Source: Paracraurococcus ruber (GTDB lineage Bacteria > Pseudomonadota > Alphaproteobacteria > Acetobacterales > Acetobacteraceae). Taken from it: DNA of 45,343 nucleotides. This document shows, piece after piece, positions 9,406 to 17,657 of the stretch. The stretch is from contig NZ_SMOA01000026.1 of NCBI RefSeq assembly GCF_004353985.1, positions 1 through 45,343 of the forward strand, given 5' to 3'. A model generated the notes under the pieces. The model was not told the origin of the DNA. It was given only the letters and a program-made list of their open reading frames with translations, and did no database searches. How positions within the stretch are numbered: position 1 is the stretch's first letter; every line of letters begins with the position of its first letter. The position numbers and the translations under genes are program-made.

Positions 9406-10392
9406 ATGCAGATCACGATCCTGGGCGGCGGGGGCTTCCTCGGCCGCAAGCTGGCCCGGCGGCTGGCGGAGGAAGGCGCGCTGGGCGGCCAGGCCATCAC
9501 CGGCCTGACCCTGTTCGACCTGCAGGCGCCTCCCCCCCTCTCCGCCCCCTTCCCGGTCCGCTGCCTGGGCGGGAACATCGCCGACCCGGCAGCGGTGAAG
9601 GCCGCGATCCCGGCCGGGACCGGCGTGGTGGTCCACCTGGCCGCCGTGGTCTCCGCCCAGGCGGAGGCGGATTTCGACCTCGGCCTGACCGTGAACCTGC
9701 ACGGCACCCTGGCGGTGCTGCAGGCCTGCCGGGCGCTCGCGACGCCGCCCCGCGTCGTTTTCACCTCCTCGGTCGCCAGCTTCAGCGGCGGGCAGGAGGC
9801 GCGGCTGGAGGACGATGCCCGGCAGCTTCCCGGCAATTCCTACGGCGCCGAGAAGGCGATCGGCGAGCTGCTGCTGCAGGATGCCACCCGCAAGGGCTTC
9901 CTCGATGCGGTGAACATCCGCCTGCCCACCGTCATCATCCGCCCGGGCCGGCCGAACAAGGCGGCGTCGAGCTTCGTCTCGGCCATCCTGCGGGAGCCGC
10001 TGCTGGGCCTCGAGACCGAGCTGCCGGTGCCGGAGGAGTTCGCGGTCTGGATCTGCTCGCCGCGGCGGGCGGTGGACTGGTTCCTGCACGCGATGACGAT
10101 GGACACGAAGCCGCTGGGGCTGGACCGCGGCATCAACTTGCCCGGCCGCAGCGCCACCGTCGGCAAGATGCTGAGCGCGCTGGCCGAGGTGGCGGGGCCG
10201 GAGGCGCGGGCGCGGGTCAGGCACGCGCCCGACCCGGCGATCGAGGCCATCGTCGGCACCTGGCCGGCCAGCTTCACCGCCGAACGGGCGCGAAGGCTGC
10301 TGGGCTTCTCCGAGCAGGAGAGCCTGGAAGAGCTCATCCAGGCCTTCATCGAGGACGACCTGGCGGCGACGCGCGCCGAGCGGGGGGTGTAG
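9406..10392 (+). CDS. denD: NAD-dependent extended-SDR, D-erythronate dehydrogenase type
   Basis: 328 aa. NAD-binding loop GGGGFLG (7-13), catalytic Ser around 121-125 (FTSSVASFSG), Tyr146 and Lys150 in YGAEK. The segment NIRLPTVIIRPGRPNKAASS followed by REPL is characteristic of DenD and related sugar-acid dehydrogenases. It probably oxidises D-erythronate or a related four-carbon sugar acid. A GGAAGGA Shine-Dalgarno precedes the ATG. The kinase and isomerase normally found with DenD are absent from the window, so the exact substrate is uncertain. It is followed by a hairpin cluster that separates it from the convergent alcohol dehydrogenase. Confidence 0.82.
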   Translation: MQITILGGGGFLGRKLARRLAEEGALGGQAITGLTLFDLQAPPPLSAPFPVRCLGGNIADPAAVKAAIPAGTGVVVHLAAVVSAQAEADFDLGLTVNLHGTLAVLQACRALATPPRVVFTSSVASFSGGQEARLEDDARQLPGNSYGAEKAIGELLLQDATRKGFLDAVNIRLPTVIIRPGRPNKAASSFVSAILREPLLGLETELPVPEEFAVWICSPRRAVDWFLHAMTMDTKPLGLDRGINLPGRSATVGKMLSALAEVAGPEARARVRHAPDPAIEAIVGTWPASFTAERARRLLGFSEQESLEELIQAFIEDDLAATRAERGV

Positions 10393-10489
10393 CAAAGGGG
10401 GGCCTTGCCCCCCTTTGGATCCCCCCACCCGGGAACCCACGGACGATGCGCAGCATCGTCCGTGGGACCCGCATTGGCCGAAGGGCCTT
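10393..10489. repeat. Paired-hairpin element, copy B (mosaic with three stems)
   Basis: Stem 1 is CAAAGGGGGG / CCCCCCTTTG at 10393-10402 and 10408-10417 (loop CCTTG), starting directly after the denD stop codon. Stem 2 is a perfect 14-bp repeat (CCCACGGACGATGC / GCATCGTCCGTGGG) at 10436-10449 and 10453-10466 with loop GCA. A weaker third stem, GGCC-GAAG-GGCC, lies at 10477-10488. On the minus strand the cluster opens with GGTTTCCA, the same flank as copy A. It lies between convergent genes and may terminate both. Confidence 0.75.
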
Positions 10490-10502
10490 TGGAAACCGCG
10501 AG

Positions 10503-11534
10503 TCAGGGCGTCAGGATCACCTTGCTCGCGGCGCGCTGGCGCGCGAGTTCGAAGCCTTCCAGCCCGCGTTCCAGCGGCAGGCGGTGCGTGATCATCGGCC
10601 GGAAGGCCTCCGGGTCCTGGCCGAGATGCGCCAGCACGCGGTCCCAGGTCCGCCGCTCCGCGCCATGGCTCGCCCGCAGCTGGTGGCGCATGCGCACGAA
10701 ATCGGTCAGCGGCAGGGTCAGCGGCGCGGCATGGATGCCGGCGGCGACGATGACGCCGCCCTTCTTCAGCACCGAAAGCCCCTCGGTGATGGAGGCCGGC
10801 ACGCCCGTCGCCTCCAACACCACGTCCACCGCCCGCCCGCCGGTCAGCGCGAGAACCTGGTCCTTCAGCGGGCCTTCGGCCACGTCCACCAACTCGGAGA
10901 AACCCAGGGCGCGCAGCACCGCGAAGCGCGGCGCATCGGCGCGGCCGGCGACGATCACCCGCGCCGCCCCCGCCAGCCGGGCAAACAGCGCGATGGCCTG
11001 CCCGATCGTGCCCGGCCCCAGCACCAGGACCGTATCGCCCAGGCCGACCGCGCCGGTCAGCACCGCCTCCATCCCGACGCCGAGCGGCTCGGTCAGCGCC
11101 GCCACCTCGGCCTCCATCCCCGCCGGCAGCGCGACGCAGCAGCGCGACGGCACCCGCACCTCCGCCTGGAAGCCGCCGTCGCGGGTCAGGCCGATCCCTT
11201 CCCGCTTGAGGCAGTTGCGCGTGTCGCCGGCGCGGCAGTTCGCGCAGAAGCCGCAGAAGACGAAGGGGATGACGGCGACGCGGTCGCCCTCGGCGAAGCC
11301 CGATCCGGTGCCGTTGCGCACGACCGTGCCGCAGAACTCATGCCCCATGGTCAGCGGCAGGTGCGGCACCATGAAGCCGTAGCCCTCCGTCCACTCATAG
11401 GCATGGACGTCGGAGCCGCAGATGCCGACCGCATCCACCCGCAGCACCACCTCGGCCGGTCCGGGCGGCGGCGGGTCCGGCACCTCCTGGAACTCCAGGC
11501 CGAATGCCGCCCCGGTCTTGCGCAGGGCCAGCAT
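10503..11534 (-). CDS. Zinc-dependent medium-chain alcohol/polyol dehydrogenase
   Basis: 343 aa. Catalytic zinc ligands Cys39 (GICGSDVH) and His65-Glu66 (GHEFCG); structural zinc Cys94, Cys97, Cys100 and Cys108. The Rossmann loop is VLGPGTIG near residue 172. This pattern matches threonine dehydrogenase/sorbitol dehydrogenase-type enzymes that oxidise secondary alcohols with NAD(P). Its ATG shares one base with the stop of the thiamine-diphosphate enzyme gene (TGATG), so the pair is translationally coupled and probably in one pathway, for example reduction of an acyloin or aldehyde made by the first enzyme (inference). The substrate is not identifiable. Confidence 0.88.
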   Translation of the reverse strand: MLALRKTGAAFGLEFQEVPDPPPPGPAEVVLRVDAVGICGSDVHAYEWTEGYGFMVPHLPLTMGHEFCGTVVRNGTGSGFAEGDRVAVIPFVFCGFCANCRAGDTRNCLKREGIGLTRDGGFQAEVRVPSRCCVALPAGMEAEVAALTEPLGVGMEAVLTGAVGLGDTVLVLGPGTIGQAIALFARLAGAARVIVAGRADAPRFAVLRALGFSELVDVAEGPLKDQVLALTGGRAVDVVLEATGVPASITEGLSVLKKGGVIVAAGIHAAPLTLPLTDFVRMRHQLRASHGAERRTWDRVLAHLGQDPEAFRPMITHRLPLERGLEGFELARQRAASKVILTP

Positions 11535-13282
11535 CAGAAGGGCTCCGGGTAGTGGCCGGCGAAGACGCTGATCGGCGGCTTCGCATCGGGGTCGGTCACC
11601 ATGTCGATCAGCACGGGCTGCCGCGCCGCCAGCGCCGATTCCAGCGCGCCGCGGATGCCGGCGCTGCGCTCCACCCGCACGCCCTCGACGCCGCAGGCGC
11701 GGGCGATGGCGGCATGGTCCACGGCGGTGAAATTCACCGCCTTGGTGTGCTCGCCGAATTTCACCTCCTCGGCATGCTTCTGGTAGCCGAGGATGCCGTT
11801 GTTCAGCACGATGGTGGTCACCGGCAATTCCAGCCGCCGCAGCGTCTCCAGCTCCGCCCAGCTATGCGCGAAGCCGCCATCGCCGCAGAGGCAGACGACG
11901 CGCGCGCCGCTTCCCGCCTCCTCCGCCGCGATCTTCGCCCCGATCGCCATGGGCAGGCCCCAGCCCAGGCCAGCGATGCCGCGCGGCGTCAGGAAGCGCT
12001 GCCCGGCGCGCTTCGCGGTCAGGTAGTTCGCCACCCAGATGGAGGAGTAGGAGGCATCGGCCACCACGATGTCCTCCGGCCGCAGCAGCGCGTCGAGTTC
12101 CGCCATCAGGCGTTCGGGGCGCGGCAGCGGCGCGTCGCGCGTGACCAGGCCCTCGATGGTCCGGCGCCAGGCGCCGACGCCCGCGGCGATCTCCGACTCG
12201 ATCGCCGGGCGCGCGGCGGCGCGGGCGGACAGGTCGCGCGCCGTCAACGCGTCCGTCAGCGCGGCCAGGGTCAGCTTCGCATCGCCGACCAGCCGCATCG
12301 CCTCGTAATTCCGCCCGACCTCCATGGGGTCCATGTCGAGGTGGATGAAGCGTGTTCCCTTGCCGAACAGCTTCCAGGAATCCGTGCCGTTCTGGTTGGT
12401 GCGGTTGCCGACCAGCAGCACGACATCGGCGCGGTCCACCATCGGCCGCAGCGCCTGGGTGCGGCTGCCCTGGCCCATGACATAGCCGATGACGCCGAGC
12501 GTCAGCGGGTGCGCCTCATCCGCTGCGCCCTTGCCCATGACCGTGGTGCCGACCGGCAGATGCGCCGCCTCCTGCAGCGCCGCCAGTTCGGCCGACGCGT
12601 CGGAGAGATGCACGCCGCCGCCGGCGACCACCAGCGGGTGCCTCGCCGTGGCCAGCGCCTCCGCCGCCGCGGCGATGGCGGCCGGGTCGGCCACCAGCCG
12701 GTCCAGCGGCACCCGCCCCAGCGCGGCGGTGCGCGGCCGCAGCAGGGAGGAGAGCGGCGCCGCCCCCTCTGTCAGCAGGTCGGCCGGCACCAGCAGCACG
12801 GCGGGGCCCGGCCGGCCGGAGCAGGCGGCGGTGAAGGCCATGTCCACCAGGTCGTCCAGCCGGTCGGCGCGGTCCAGCCTTCGCACCCATTTCGCCACCG
12901 GCGCGAACATCCCGAGATGGTCGAGTTCCTGGAAGGCGTTGCGGTCGGTGGCGTCGCACGTCACCTCCTGCACCAGGGCGATGATGGGGATGCTGGCCTT
13001 CAGCGCCTCGGCCAGCGGCGGCACCAGCAGCGTCGCGGCCGGGCCGTTCTGCGCCGTGACGACGCCGGGCTTGCGGCTGATCCGGGCATAGCCGTCGGCC
13101 ATGGTCCCGCCGGCATTCTCCTGCCGGTACACCTTCTGGTCGATGCCGACATGCGGCGAGGCGAGGTGGAAGGCGCTGGGCAGGGACTGGCCGAAGGTCA
13201 GCGTCACGCCATGGCGGCGGAAGGCCTCGGCGAGGCGGAGGGCGACGGTGGCGTTGCTGGCGGGACCGGCGGCATCCGGCAT
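11534..13282 (-). CDS. Thiamine-diphosphate-dependent enzyme, acetolactate synthase-like
   Basis: 582 aa with the three domains of the family. The conserved Glu55 that activates the cofactor is in RQENAGGTMADGYAR. The C-terminal ThDP/Mg motif starts with GDGGFAHSW and ends in NN. The middle domain contains GNRTNQNGTDSW. True acetolactate synthase has a regulatory subunit gene (ilvH) next to it; none is here, so this is more likely a catabolic acetolactate synthase, benzoylformate/phenylpyruvate decarboxylase or oxalyl-CoA decarboxylase relative. The start MPDAAGPASNATVAL at 13282 is supported by a domain start soon after it. It is translationally coupled to the downstream zinc dehydrogenase. 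Confidence 0.85.
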   Translation of the reverse strand: MPDAAGPASNATVALRLAEAFRRHGVTLTFGQSLPSAFHLASPHVGIDQKVYRQENAGGTMADGYARISRKPGVVTAQNGPAATLLVPPLAEALKASIPIIALVQEVTCDATDRNAFQELDHLGMFAPVAKWVRRLDRADRLDDLVDMAFTAACSGRPGPAVLLVPADLLTEGAAPLSSLLRPRTAALGRVPLDRLVADPAAIAAAAEALATARHPLVVAGGGVHLSDASAELAALQEAAHLPVGTTVMGKGAADEAHPLTLGVIGYVMGQGSRTQALRPMVDRADVVLLVGNRTNQNGTDSWKLFGKGTRFIHLDMDPMEVGRNYEAMRLVGDAKLTLAALTDALTARDLSARAAARPAIESEIAAGVGAWRRTIEGLVTRDAPLPRPERLMAELDALLRPEDIVVADASYSSIWVANYLTAKRAGQRFLTPRGIAGLGWGLPMAIGAKIAAEEAGSGARVVCLCGDGGFAHSWAELETLRRLELPVTTIVLNNGILGYQKHAEEVKFGEHTKAVNFTAVDHAAIARACGVEGVRVERSAGIRGALESALAARQPVLIDMVTDPDAKPPISVFAGHYPEPF

Positions 13283-13346
13283 GGCGTTTCCCCTGGCTGT
13301 TGCCCGGCAGGGTAGCAGCGTCGCCGGGGTGCGGAAGCCCGGGTGC

Positions 13347-13374
13347 TTGCCGGCGCATCGGCACGGCCTATGGT
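13347..13374 (+). promoter_or_regulatory. Candidate housekeeping promoter for the small membrane protein gene
   Basis: TTGCCG (13347-13352) and TATGGT (13369-13374) are separated by 16 bp and lie 27 bp before the TTG start at 13401. Each box resembles the sigma-70 consensus, which stands out in this G+C-rich background. Confidence 0.4.
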
Positions 13375-13400
13375 GCCGGCGCCCCTGACCGGACCCGCCC

Positions 13401-13562
13401 TTGCCCGACAAACCGCCCCGCCCACGCCCCGACCTGGTCGGCCCCCTCGGCCTGCTGCTGATCCTGGCGCTGCTGGCCGGCGGCTATTTCGGCTTCCCCT
13501 GGCTGCTGCGGGTGTTCAGCTACCAGGACTGCATCGCCTCCGGCCGCATCACCGGGTGCTGA
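13401..13562 (+). CDS. Small single-pass membrane protein with TTG start
   Basis: 53 aa, reading LPDKPPRPRPDLVGPLG at the N-terminus with TTG as the initiator. A proline-rich cytoplasmic head (2-10) precedes one clear hydrophobic helix (about 12-34), then a short tail ending in YQDCIASGRITGC with two cysteines. No ATG is available in this frame. The amphipathic order, the helix and the high third-position G+C support translation despite the lack of an obvious Shine-Dalgarno site. Its last 14 nt overlap the 3' end of the convergent MORN gene. I do not recognise a function. Confidence 0.65.
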   Translation: MPDKPPRPRPDLVGPLGLLLILALLAGGYFGFPWLLRVFSYQDCIASGRITGC

Positions 13563-14295
13563 CGGGCCCCGCCGCACCGCTGCCCACCGGCCGGCAATGC
13601 GCGACCGCCACGCCCACGCCCACCCCGCCGCCGCGCTTGCCGTAACAGCCGGCGTGCCAGAAGCCCAGGACCCGGCCGCCGGCGGGCAGATGGAGTTCGC
13701 CGAATCCCTCGGCGTTCCCGTCGCGCCAATTGCCGTCGTAGCGCATGCCGTTGGCGAAGCTGATCGTGCCCCAGCCATGCGGCCGGCCGTCGTGCAACTG
13801 GCCGTCATAGGTCCAGGCCGCACGTTCCAGCCTGCCTTCCCCGTCGGGCCGGCCGTTCCGCCAGAGGCCCTGGTAGCGGCCGCCATCGGCGAAGACCGCG
13901 CTGCCCCAGCCTTCCGGGCGGCCATCCCGCGAGGCACCGTCGTAGCGGAAGCCGTTCGGCTGTTGGACGCTGACGCGCCCCTGCGGCCGGCCATCCACGA
14001 AGGATCCGGTGATGGCGAACAGCCTGCTCTCGCCATCCCCCGGCCACCGCCATTCCGCCGTGCCGGGGCCAGAGGCCACGCCGTCCGGGCACGCCCCGGA
14101 CCAGCGCGGCGTTTCCGCCGCCCGGGGATTGGGGTTCCAAAGCCGGCAGCCGCTGACCGGATCGGTGCTCCAGCCCGGTTGGCCCGGCGCCGCGACCGGC
14201 AGCGCCACCGGCGGCGTCGCGTGCGGGGTCGGTGTCGCACAGCCGGTGGCCACGCTTACAAATCCCGCCAGGAAGCACCGCGCCCTGCCCTGCAT
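13549..14295 (-). CDS. MORN-repeat lipoprotein
   Basis: 248 aa. The signal MQGRARCFLAGFVSVATGC ends in a plausible lipobox (VATGC, Cys19), predicting a lipid-anchored envelope protein. From about residue 95 there are five to six MORN repeats, of the form (Y/F)DG-x-x-(R/H)DGRP-x-G-x-G, each about 22-23 residues. Such repeats form elongated beta sheets that bind lipid or protein partners. The start at 14295 is chosen for the lipobox; an in-frame ATG 20 codons upstream would bury the signal. Upstream, 184 bp separate it from the 2OG oxygenase gene. The C-terminus is Gly/Val-rich (GGGVGVGVAVA). Confidence 0.75.
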   Translation of the reverse strand: MQGRARCFLAGFVSVATGCATPTPHATPPVALPVAAPGQPGWSTDPVSGCRLWNPNPRAAETPRWSGACPDGVASGPGTAEWRWPGDGESRLFAITGSFVDGRPQGRVSVQQPNGFRYDGASRDGRPEGWGSAVFADGGRYQGLWRNGRPDGEGRLERAAWTYDGQLHDGRPHGWGTISFANGMRYDGNWRDGNAEGFGELHLPAGGRVLGFWHAGCYGKRGGGVGVGVAVAHCRPVGSGAAGPVSTR

Positions 14296-14479
14296 GCGAA
14301 TGCCGCCCGTCGATCGCCCCGGCCCAGCATGGTCCGAATGGTGACACAGGTTCAAGCAGCGCCGGCCTGGGCGACGGAGCGGATCGCGCGGGGAAGTCGT
14401 GCAGGCCGCAATGCGGGATCCCGCTCCGCCATCGCCGACCAGGCGCGGCCTGGATCCCCGGCCGAGCCGGCGAGCCGCC

Positions 14480-15187
14480 CTATGCCGCGTCGTGGAAGAT
14501 CACCCCCAGCGTGAACCTCTGCCCGGCGCGGAGGCGGCTGACGCCGTGGCGCAGGTTGACCCGGTAGGTCCCGCGCGTGCCCCGCACCGGCCGGTGATGC
14601 ACGGCGAAGACCACCCCCTCCCCCTGCCGCAGCGGCACCACCTCGGCGCGCGACTGCATGCGCGGGCGCTGCTCGGTGAGCACGAACTCGCCGCCCTCGA
14701 AGTCGCGGCCCGGCTCGCTCAGCAGCACCGCCACCTGCAGCGGGAAGGCCAGGTCGCCATAGAGATCCTGGTGCAGGCAGTTGTAGTCGCCGGGGCCGTA
14801 GCGCAGCAGCAGCGGCGTCGGCTTCGCCTGGCCGGCGGCGTGGCATTCGGCGGTGAAGGCGGCGAGGTCCGGCGGGAAGCGCCGCGGCAGGCCCATGGCG
14901 GCGTTCCAGGCATTCGCCACCGGCGCCAGGCGCGGATAGAGCCCTGCCCGCAGCCCCGCCACCAGCGGCGGCAGCGGCGCGGCGAAATACCGGTACTCGC
15001 CGCGGCCGAAGCCGTGCCGGGCCATGACCACGCGGCTGCGGAACCCCGCCGCCTCGCCATACAGCGCGGCCAGGGCGGCGCATTCCGCCGGCGCCAGCAG
15101 CGGCCCGGTGCGGGCGGCGCCATGGCTCTCCAGCTCCTGCGTGATGTGCGGCCAGTCCAGCGCGGCGATGCGGGGTTCGATCGGCAT
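14480..15187 (-). CDS. 2-oxoglutarate/Fe(II)-dependent dioxygenase family protein
   Basis: 235 aa. The iron facial triad is visible as His139-x-Asp141 (CLHQDLYGD) and His214 (NLRHGVS), with Arg224 (QRFTLGVIFHD) as the likely 2-oxoglutarate carboxylate ligand. The prolyl-hydroxylase-like core lies at about 120-235, while residues 1-110 form a conserved N-terminal extension seen in the COG3826-type uncharacterised group. It should hydroxylate an unknown substrate in the cytoplasm. It lies 110 bp downstream of nrsF and in the same direction, so co-transcription with the sigma/NrsF unit is possible. Confidence 0.82.
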   Translation of the reverse strand: MPIEPRIAALDWPHITQELESHGAARTGPLLAPAECAALAALYGEAAGFRSRVVMARHGFGRGEYRYFAAPLPPLVAGLRAGLYPRLAPVANAWNAAMGLPRRFPPDLAAFTAECHAAGQAKPTPLLLRYGPGDYNCLHQDLYGDLAFPLQVAVLLSEPGRDFEGGEFVLTEQRPRMQSRAEVVPLRQGEGVVFAVHHRPVRGTRGTYRVNLRHGVSRLRAGQRFTLGVIFHDAA

Positions 15188-15268
15188 GCGCGCAGCATGG
15201 CATGGCCGGGCGGCGGGTGCCCTCCGCCGGTTGCGCCGGCACGGCCCGGCGCCGCGCCCCGGCCCGGC

Positions 15269-15303
15269 GGGTCAGCCCCTTGGGTCAGCCCCGGGGGTCA
15301 GCC
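15269..15303. repeat. Three 13-bp tandem repeats at the nrsF stop codon
   Basis: GGGTCAGCC recurs at 15269, 15282 and 15295, exactly 13 bp apart. On the minus strand each copy carries an in-frame-capable TGA; the first copy read (15298-15300) is the stop codon of nrsF. Confidence 0.7.
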
Positions 15304-15951
15304 TTGCCGCGGCACCTGCAGCAGCAGCCGCGCGCCCAAGGCCCAGGCCAGCACCACCAGCACCGCCACCGCGCTGCCGTGCCAGATGAGCACCATCAGC
15401 ATGGCGTCCAGGTGGTGGAACAGGCTCAGCCCGGCCGAGGCGAGGGAGGCCGAGGCCAGCCCGCCCAGCAGCAGCACCGGCAGGGGCCGCACCGGCCCGG
15501 CATGCCGCAGCAGCAGCAGCAGCGCGACGGTCAGCGGCGTGCCGGTGCCGAGGATGAATTTCAGGCAGCCCCAGCTGGTGTCCATGGCCATCGCCTCCGG
15601 CCCGATGCGGTGGACATCGGCGAAGGTCCCCCAGCCCAGCGCCGCCAGCCACAGCAGCAGCGGCCCCACCGGCAGCAGGGCCCAGGCGCCGGGCCGGTCC
15701 GGCCGGGCCAGCAGGGCGGCGGCGAAGGCGGCGGCGATGCCGGTGGCGACGGAGGCGAGGAACTGCCCGACATCCCACATGATCGCCATGCGGTCATGGA
15801 TGTCGTGCCGCAGGCCATAGACGGCGACGGCACAGCCGATCACCAGCAGGGCAAGCAGCAGCCATTGCAGGGCCTGCAGCGCCGGCGGCGGCATCGGCCG
15901 CACCGGGCGGAGGTCGGCGGCCAGGCGGCCGATCAGCTCCTCGCTGCGCAT
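15298..15951 (-). CDS. nrsF: NrsF (DUF1109) family membrane anti-sigma factor
   Basis: 217 aa with six predicted membrane helices (first about 28-46, last about 192-212) and a short cytoplasmic N-terminus (MRSEELIGRLAADLRPVRPMPPP). This layout, with a sigma factor gene directly upstream, is diagnostic of NrsF, which holds its cognate sigma at the membrane until an oxidative or metal stress signal. In Caulobacter two conserved cysteines in NrsF are reported to be needed for the response; here only Cys40 and Cys129 stand out (helix 1 IGCAV and SWGCLK). It lies 126 bp after the sigma gene. Confidence 0.85.
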   Translation of the reverse strand: MRSEELIGRLAADLRPVRPMPPPALQALQWLLLALLVIGCAVAVYGLRHDIHDRMAIMWDVGQFLASVATGIAAAFAAALLARPDRPGAWALLPVGPLLLWLAALGWGTFADVHRIGPEAMAMDTSWGCLKFILGTGTPLTVALLLLLRHAGPVRPLPVLLLGGLASASLASAGLSLFHHLDAMLMVLIWHGSAVAVLVVLAWALGARLLLQVPRQG

Positions 15952-16077
15952 CTAGCGCCCCCCCATGCGGGAGGATGGCCGCGGGCGCGGCAAGGCGCAC
16001 CGGGGCACGCCCGGCGAGCCCGGCGGGCCCGGCCGGGCCGATGCCGGGAAGGTCGGGCCGCGTCCTGCAGCCATGCC

Positions 16078-16635
16078 CTACTCCTCCGCCCCGAGCCGCT
16101 TGCGCAGCGCCTTCACCGCCCGATGCGTCGCCACCTTCAGCGCGCCGACCGACATGCCGGACCGTGCGCTCGCCTCGGCCAGCGGCAGGTCCTGCAGCTT
16201 GGCGAGCGCCAGCGCCGTGCGCTGGGCGGGCGGCAGGTCGGCCACGGCGGCGCGCAACTCCGCCGCGGCGACCCTGGCCTCCCCCTCATTCGCCATCGGC
16301 GCGGCCAGGGTTTCGCCGAATTCGTCGATCGGCGTCTCCCGCCCCTGGCGGCGGCCATGGCGGCGGAGGCGGTCCACCGCCCGCCGCTCGGCGATCGCGG
16401 CCAGCCAGGGGCGCAGCGGCCGGCCCGGCTCATAGCTTGCCCGCAACTGGTGCAGGGTCAGCAGGGCATCCTGCACGGCATCCTCCGCTTCGGCCGCATG
16501 GGCGATGCGGCGGCGGACCACGGCGCGCAGGAAGGGCAGGATGGCGCGCAGCAGCCGGTCATAGGCGCGCTGGTCGCCCGCCTGGGCCGCGACCATCCAC
16601 GCCTCCCACTCTCCGCCATCGCGGTCTCCGGCCAT
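16078..16635 (-). CDS. ECF-type RNA polymerase sigma factor (NrsF-associated, SigF-like)
   Basis: 185 aa. Region 2 spans about residues 15-95 (AEDAVQDALLTLH for -10 recognition and core binding, LAAIAERRAVDRLRR). Region 4 spans about 122-180 (LPPAQRTALALAKLQDLPLAEASARSGMS as the helix-turn-helix). It directs polymerase to a small stress regulon and is expected to be restrained by NrsF encoded just downstream. The start MAGDRDGGEWEAWM at 16635 gives a normal short N-terminus. The gene diverges from the DUF4440-like gene at 16813 across 177 bp; autoregulation is common in this class, but I could not place a convincing promoter. Confidence 0.9.
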   Translation of the reverse strand: MAGDRDGGEWEAWMVAAQAGDQRAYDRLLRAILPFLRAVVRRRIAHAAEAEDAVQDALLTLHQLRASYEPGRPLRPWLAAIAERRAVDRLRRHGRRQGRETPIDEFGETLAAPMANEGEARVAAAELRAAVADLPPAQRTALALAKLQDLPLAEASARSGMSVGALKVATHRAVKALRKRLGAEE

Positions 16636-16812
16636 GCGGCGCCCGGGTCCCCTCTGCCCGGGCGAAGCCTATACAGGGGTTGTCCGGGCGACGACAGGCG
16701 GGGGCCAGGGCCCGTCGCCGATCCGCCCCAGGGTCCCAACCCGATCAGCGCGTAGCGTCGGCGAGCCGAAGCCGGCTAGGTCTGGGGACGCAGGCACCGA
16801 CCGGAGACGAGC

Positions 16813-17157
16813 GTGGACGAGCAGGCGATCTGGGCGCTGGAGCAACGGTTCTGGCTGGAGGGCGCCTCGGTCTACGACGACCTGCTCGACCCCGCCTGCC
16901 TCATGGCATTCCCCGGCTTGGGCGTGATGCGCGCGGCGGATGTCCTCGAAAGCCTGACGCAGGCCCCGCGTTGGGCGTCGGTCACCATGACCGACCGCTC
17001 GGTGGGCCGGGCGGGAGACGCGGTCCTGGTGCTCGGTTACACGGCCGAGGGCAAGCGTGACGGCGCAGGGCCGTACCGCTGCTTCTGCACATCCACCTAT
17101 CGTGCCGATGACGGCCGCTGGACGCTGGTGCAGCATCAGCAGACCATGGCTGACTGA
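16813..17157 (+). CDS. DUF4440/SnoaL-like small protein (NTF2-like fold)
   Basis: 114 aa starting with GTG. It begins IWALEQRFWLEGASVYDDLL, has FPGLGVM (usual start of the cone-shaped fold), and ends with YRCFCTSTYRADDGRWTLVQHQQT, the last strand of DUF4440 proteins. Members are small alpha+beta barrel proteins that bind ligands or act as uncharacterised enzymes. The GTG is preceded by GGAGACGAGC, an acceptable Shine-Dalgarno. It diverges from the sigma-factor gene, so it may belong to the same stress regulon (inference). Confidence 0.72.
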   Translation: MDEQAIWALEQRFWLEGASVYDDLLDPACLMAFPGLGVMRAADVLESLTQAPRWASVTMTDRSVGRAGDAVLVLGYTAEGKRDGAGPYRCFCTSTYRADDGRWTLVQHQQTMAD

Positions 17158-17225
17158 CGCTGGTGGCCCGCGCCTCCGTTTCGCCCCCACCCCAGCGTCG
17201 CGCCGGAACTGGTTGAGTTTGGAGC

Positions 17226-17657
17226 CTAGGCCGCGGGCTGCCGCAGCACCGCCCTTTGCGTCGCCGGCGCGGCGCGCCAGGCGAAGGCGCCGGGGCCGAG
17301 CCCCGCCTGCGCCAGCAGCGCCACCATCCAGAAGGCCGGGTATTCCCAGCCGCCCAGCGGCCGCGTGTAGAGCCAGCCATTGGGGAATTGGTGCCAGACG
17401 ATGCCGGCCATCAGCCCGGCCATGGCCAGCGCCACCCAGCGCGTCTGCCAGCCGAGGATGAGCAGCAGGCCGCCCGCCGCCTCCATGAGGGTCACGAACC
17501 AGCCGAACCAGGCGGGATAGCCATGGCCGATGAACCAGGGGATGACATGCGTGGTCATCCCGGCGGTGATGGTCTTCCACAGGATGGCATGCGCCAGGAA
17601 CAGCACGCCCATGGCGATGCGCAGCAGGGCGGCGGCATAGGGGGCGGTGGCGGGCAT
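17226..17657 (-). CDS. DoxX family membrane protein
   Basis: 143 aa with four predicted membrane helices, the DoxX/DoxD layout. Typical strings are LLRIAMGVLFLAHAILWK at the N-terminus and LMEAAGGLLLILGWQTRWVAL in the middle. DoxX proteins sit in the inner membrane and have been linked to thiosulfate/quinone redox and oxidative-stress handling; the role here is unknown. The ATG at 17657 shares one base with the stop of the histidine-phosphatase gene (TGATG), so the two are translationally coupled. Confidence 0.85.
   Translation of the reverse strand: MPATAPYAAALLRIAMGVLFLAHAILWKTITAGMTTHVIPWFIGHGYPAWFGWFVTLMEAAGGLLLILGWQTRWVALAMAGLMAGIVWHQFPNGWLYTRPLGGWEYPAFWMVALLAQAGLGPGAFAWRAAPATQRAVLRQPAA

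Noticed and set aside
16636-16812. Autoregulatory ECF promoter before the sigma factor gene
   Set aside because: An ACAACC/TATAGG pair on the minus strand at 16668-16683 is too closely spaced for a -35/-10 promoter, and no other match was clear.
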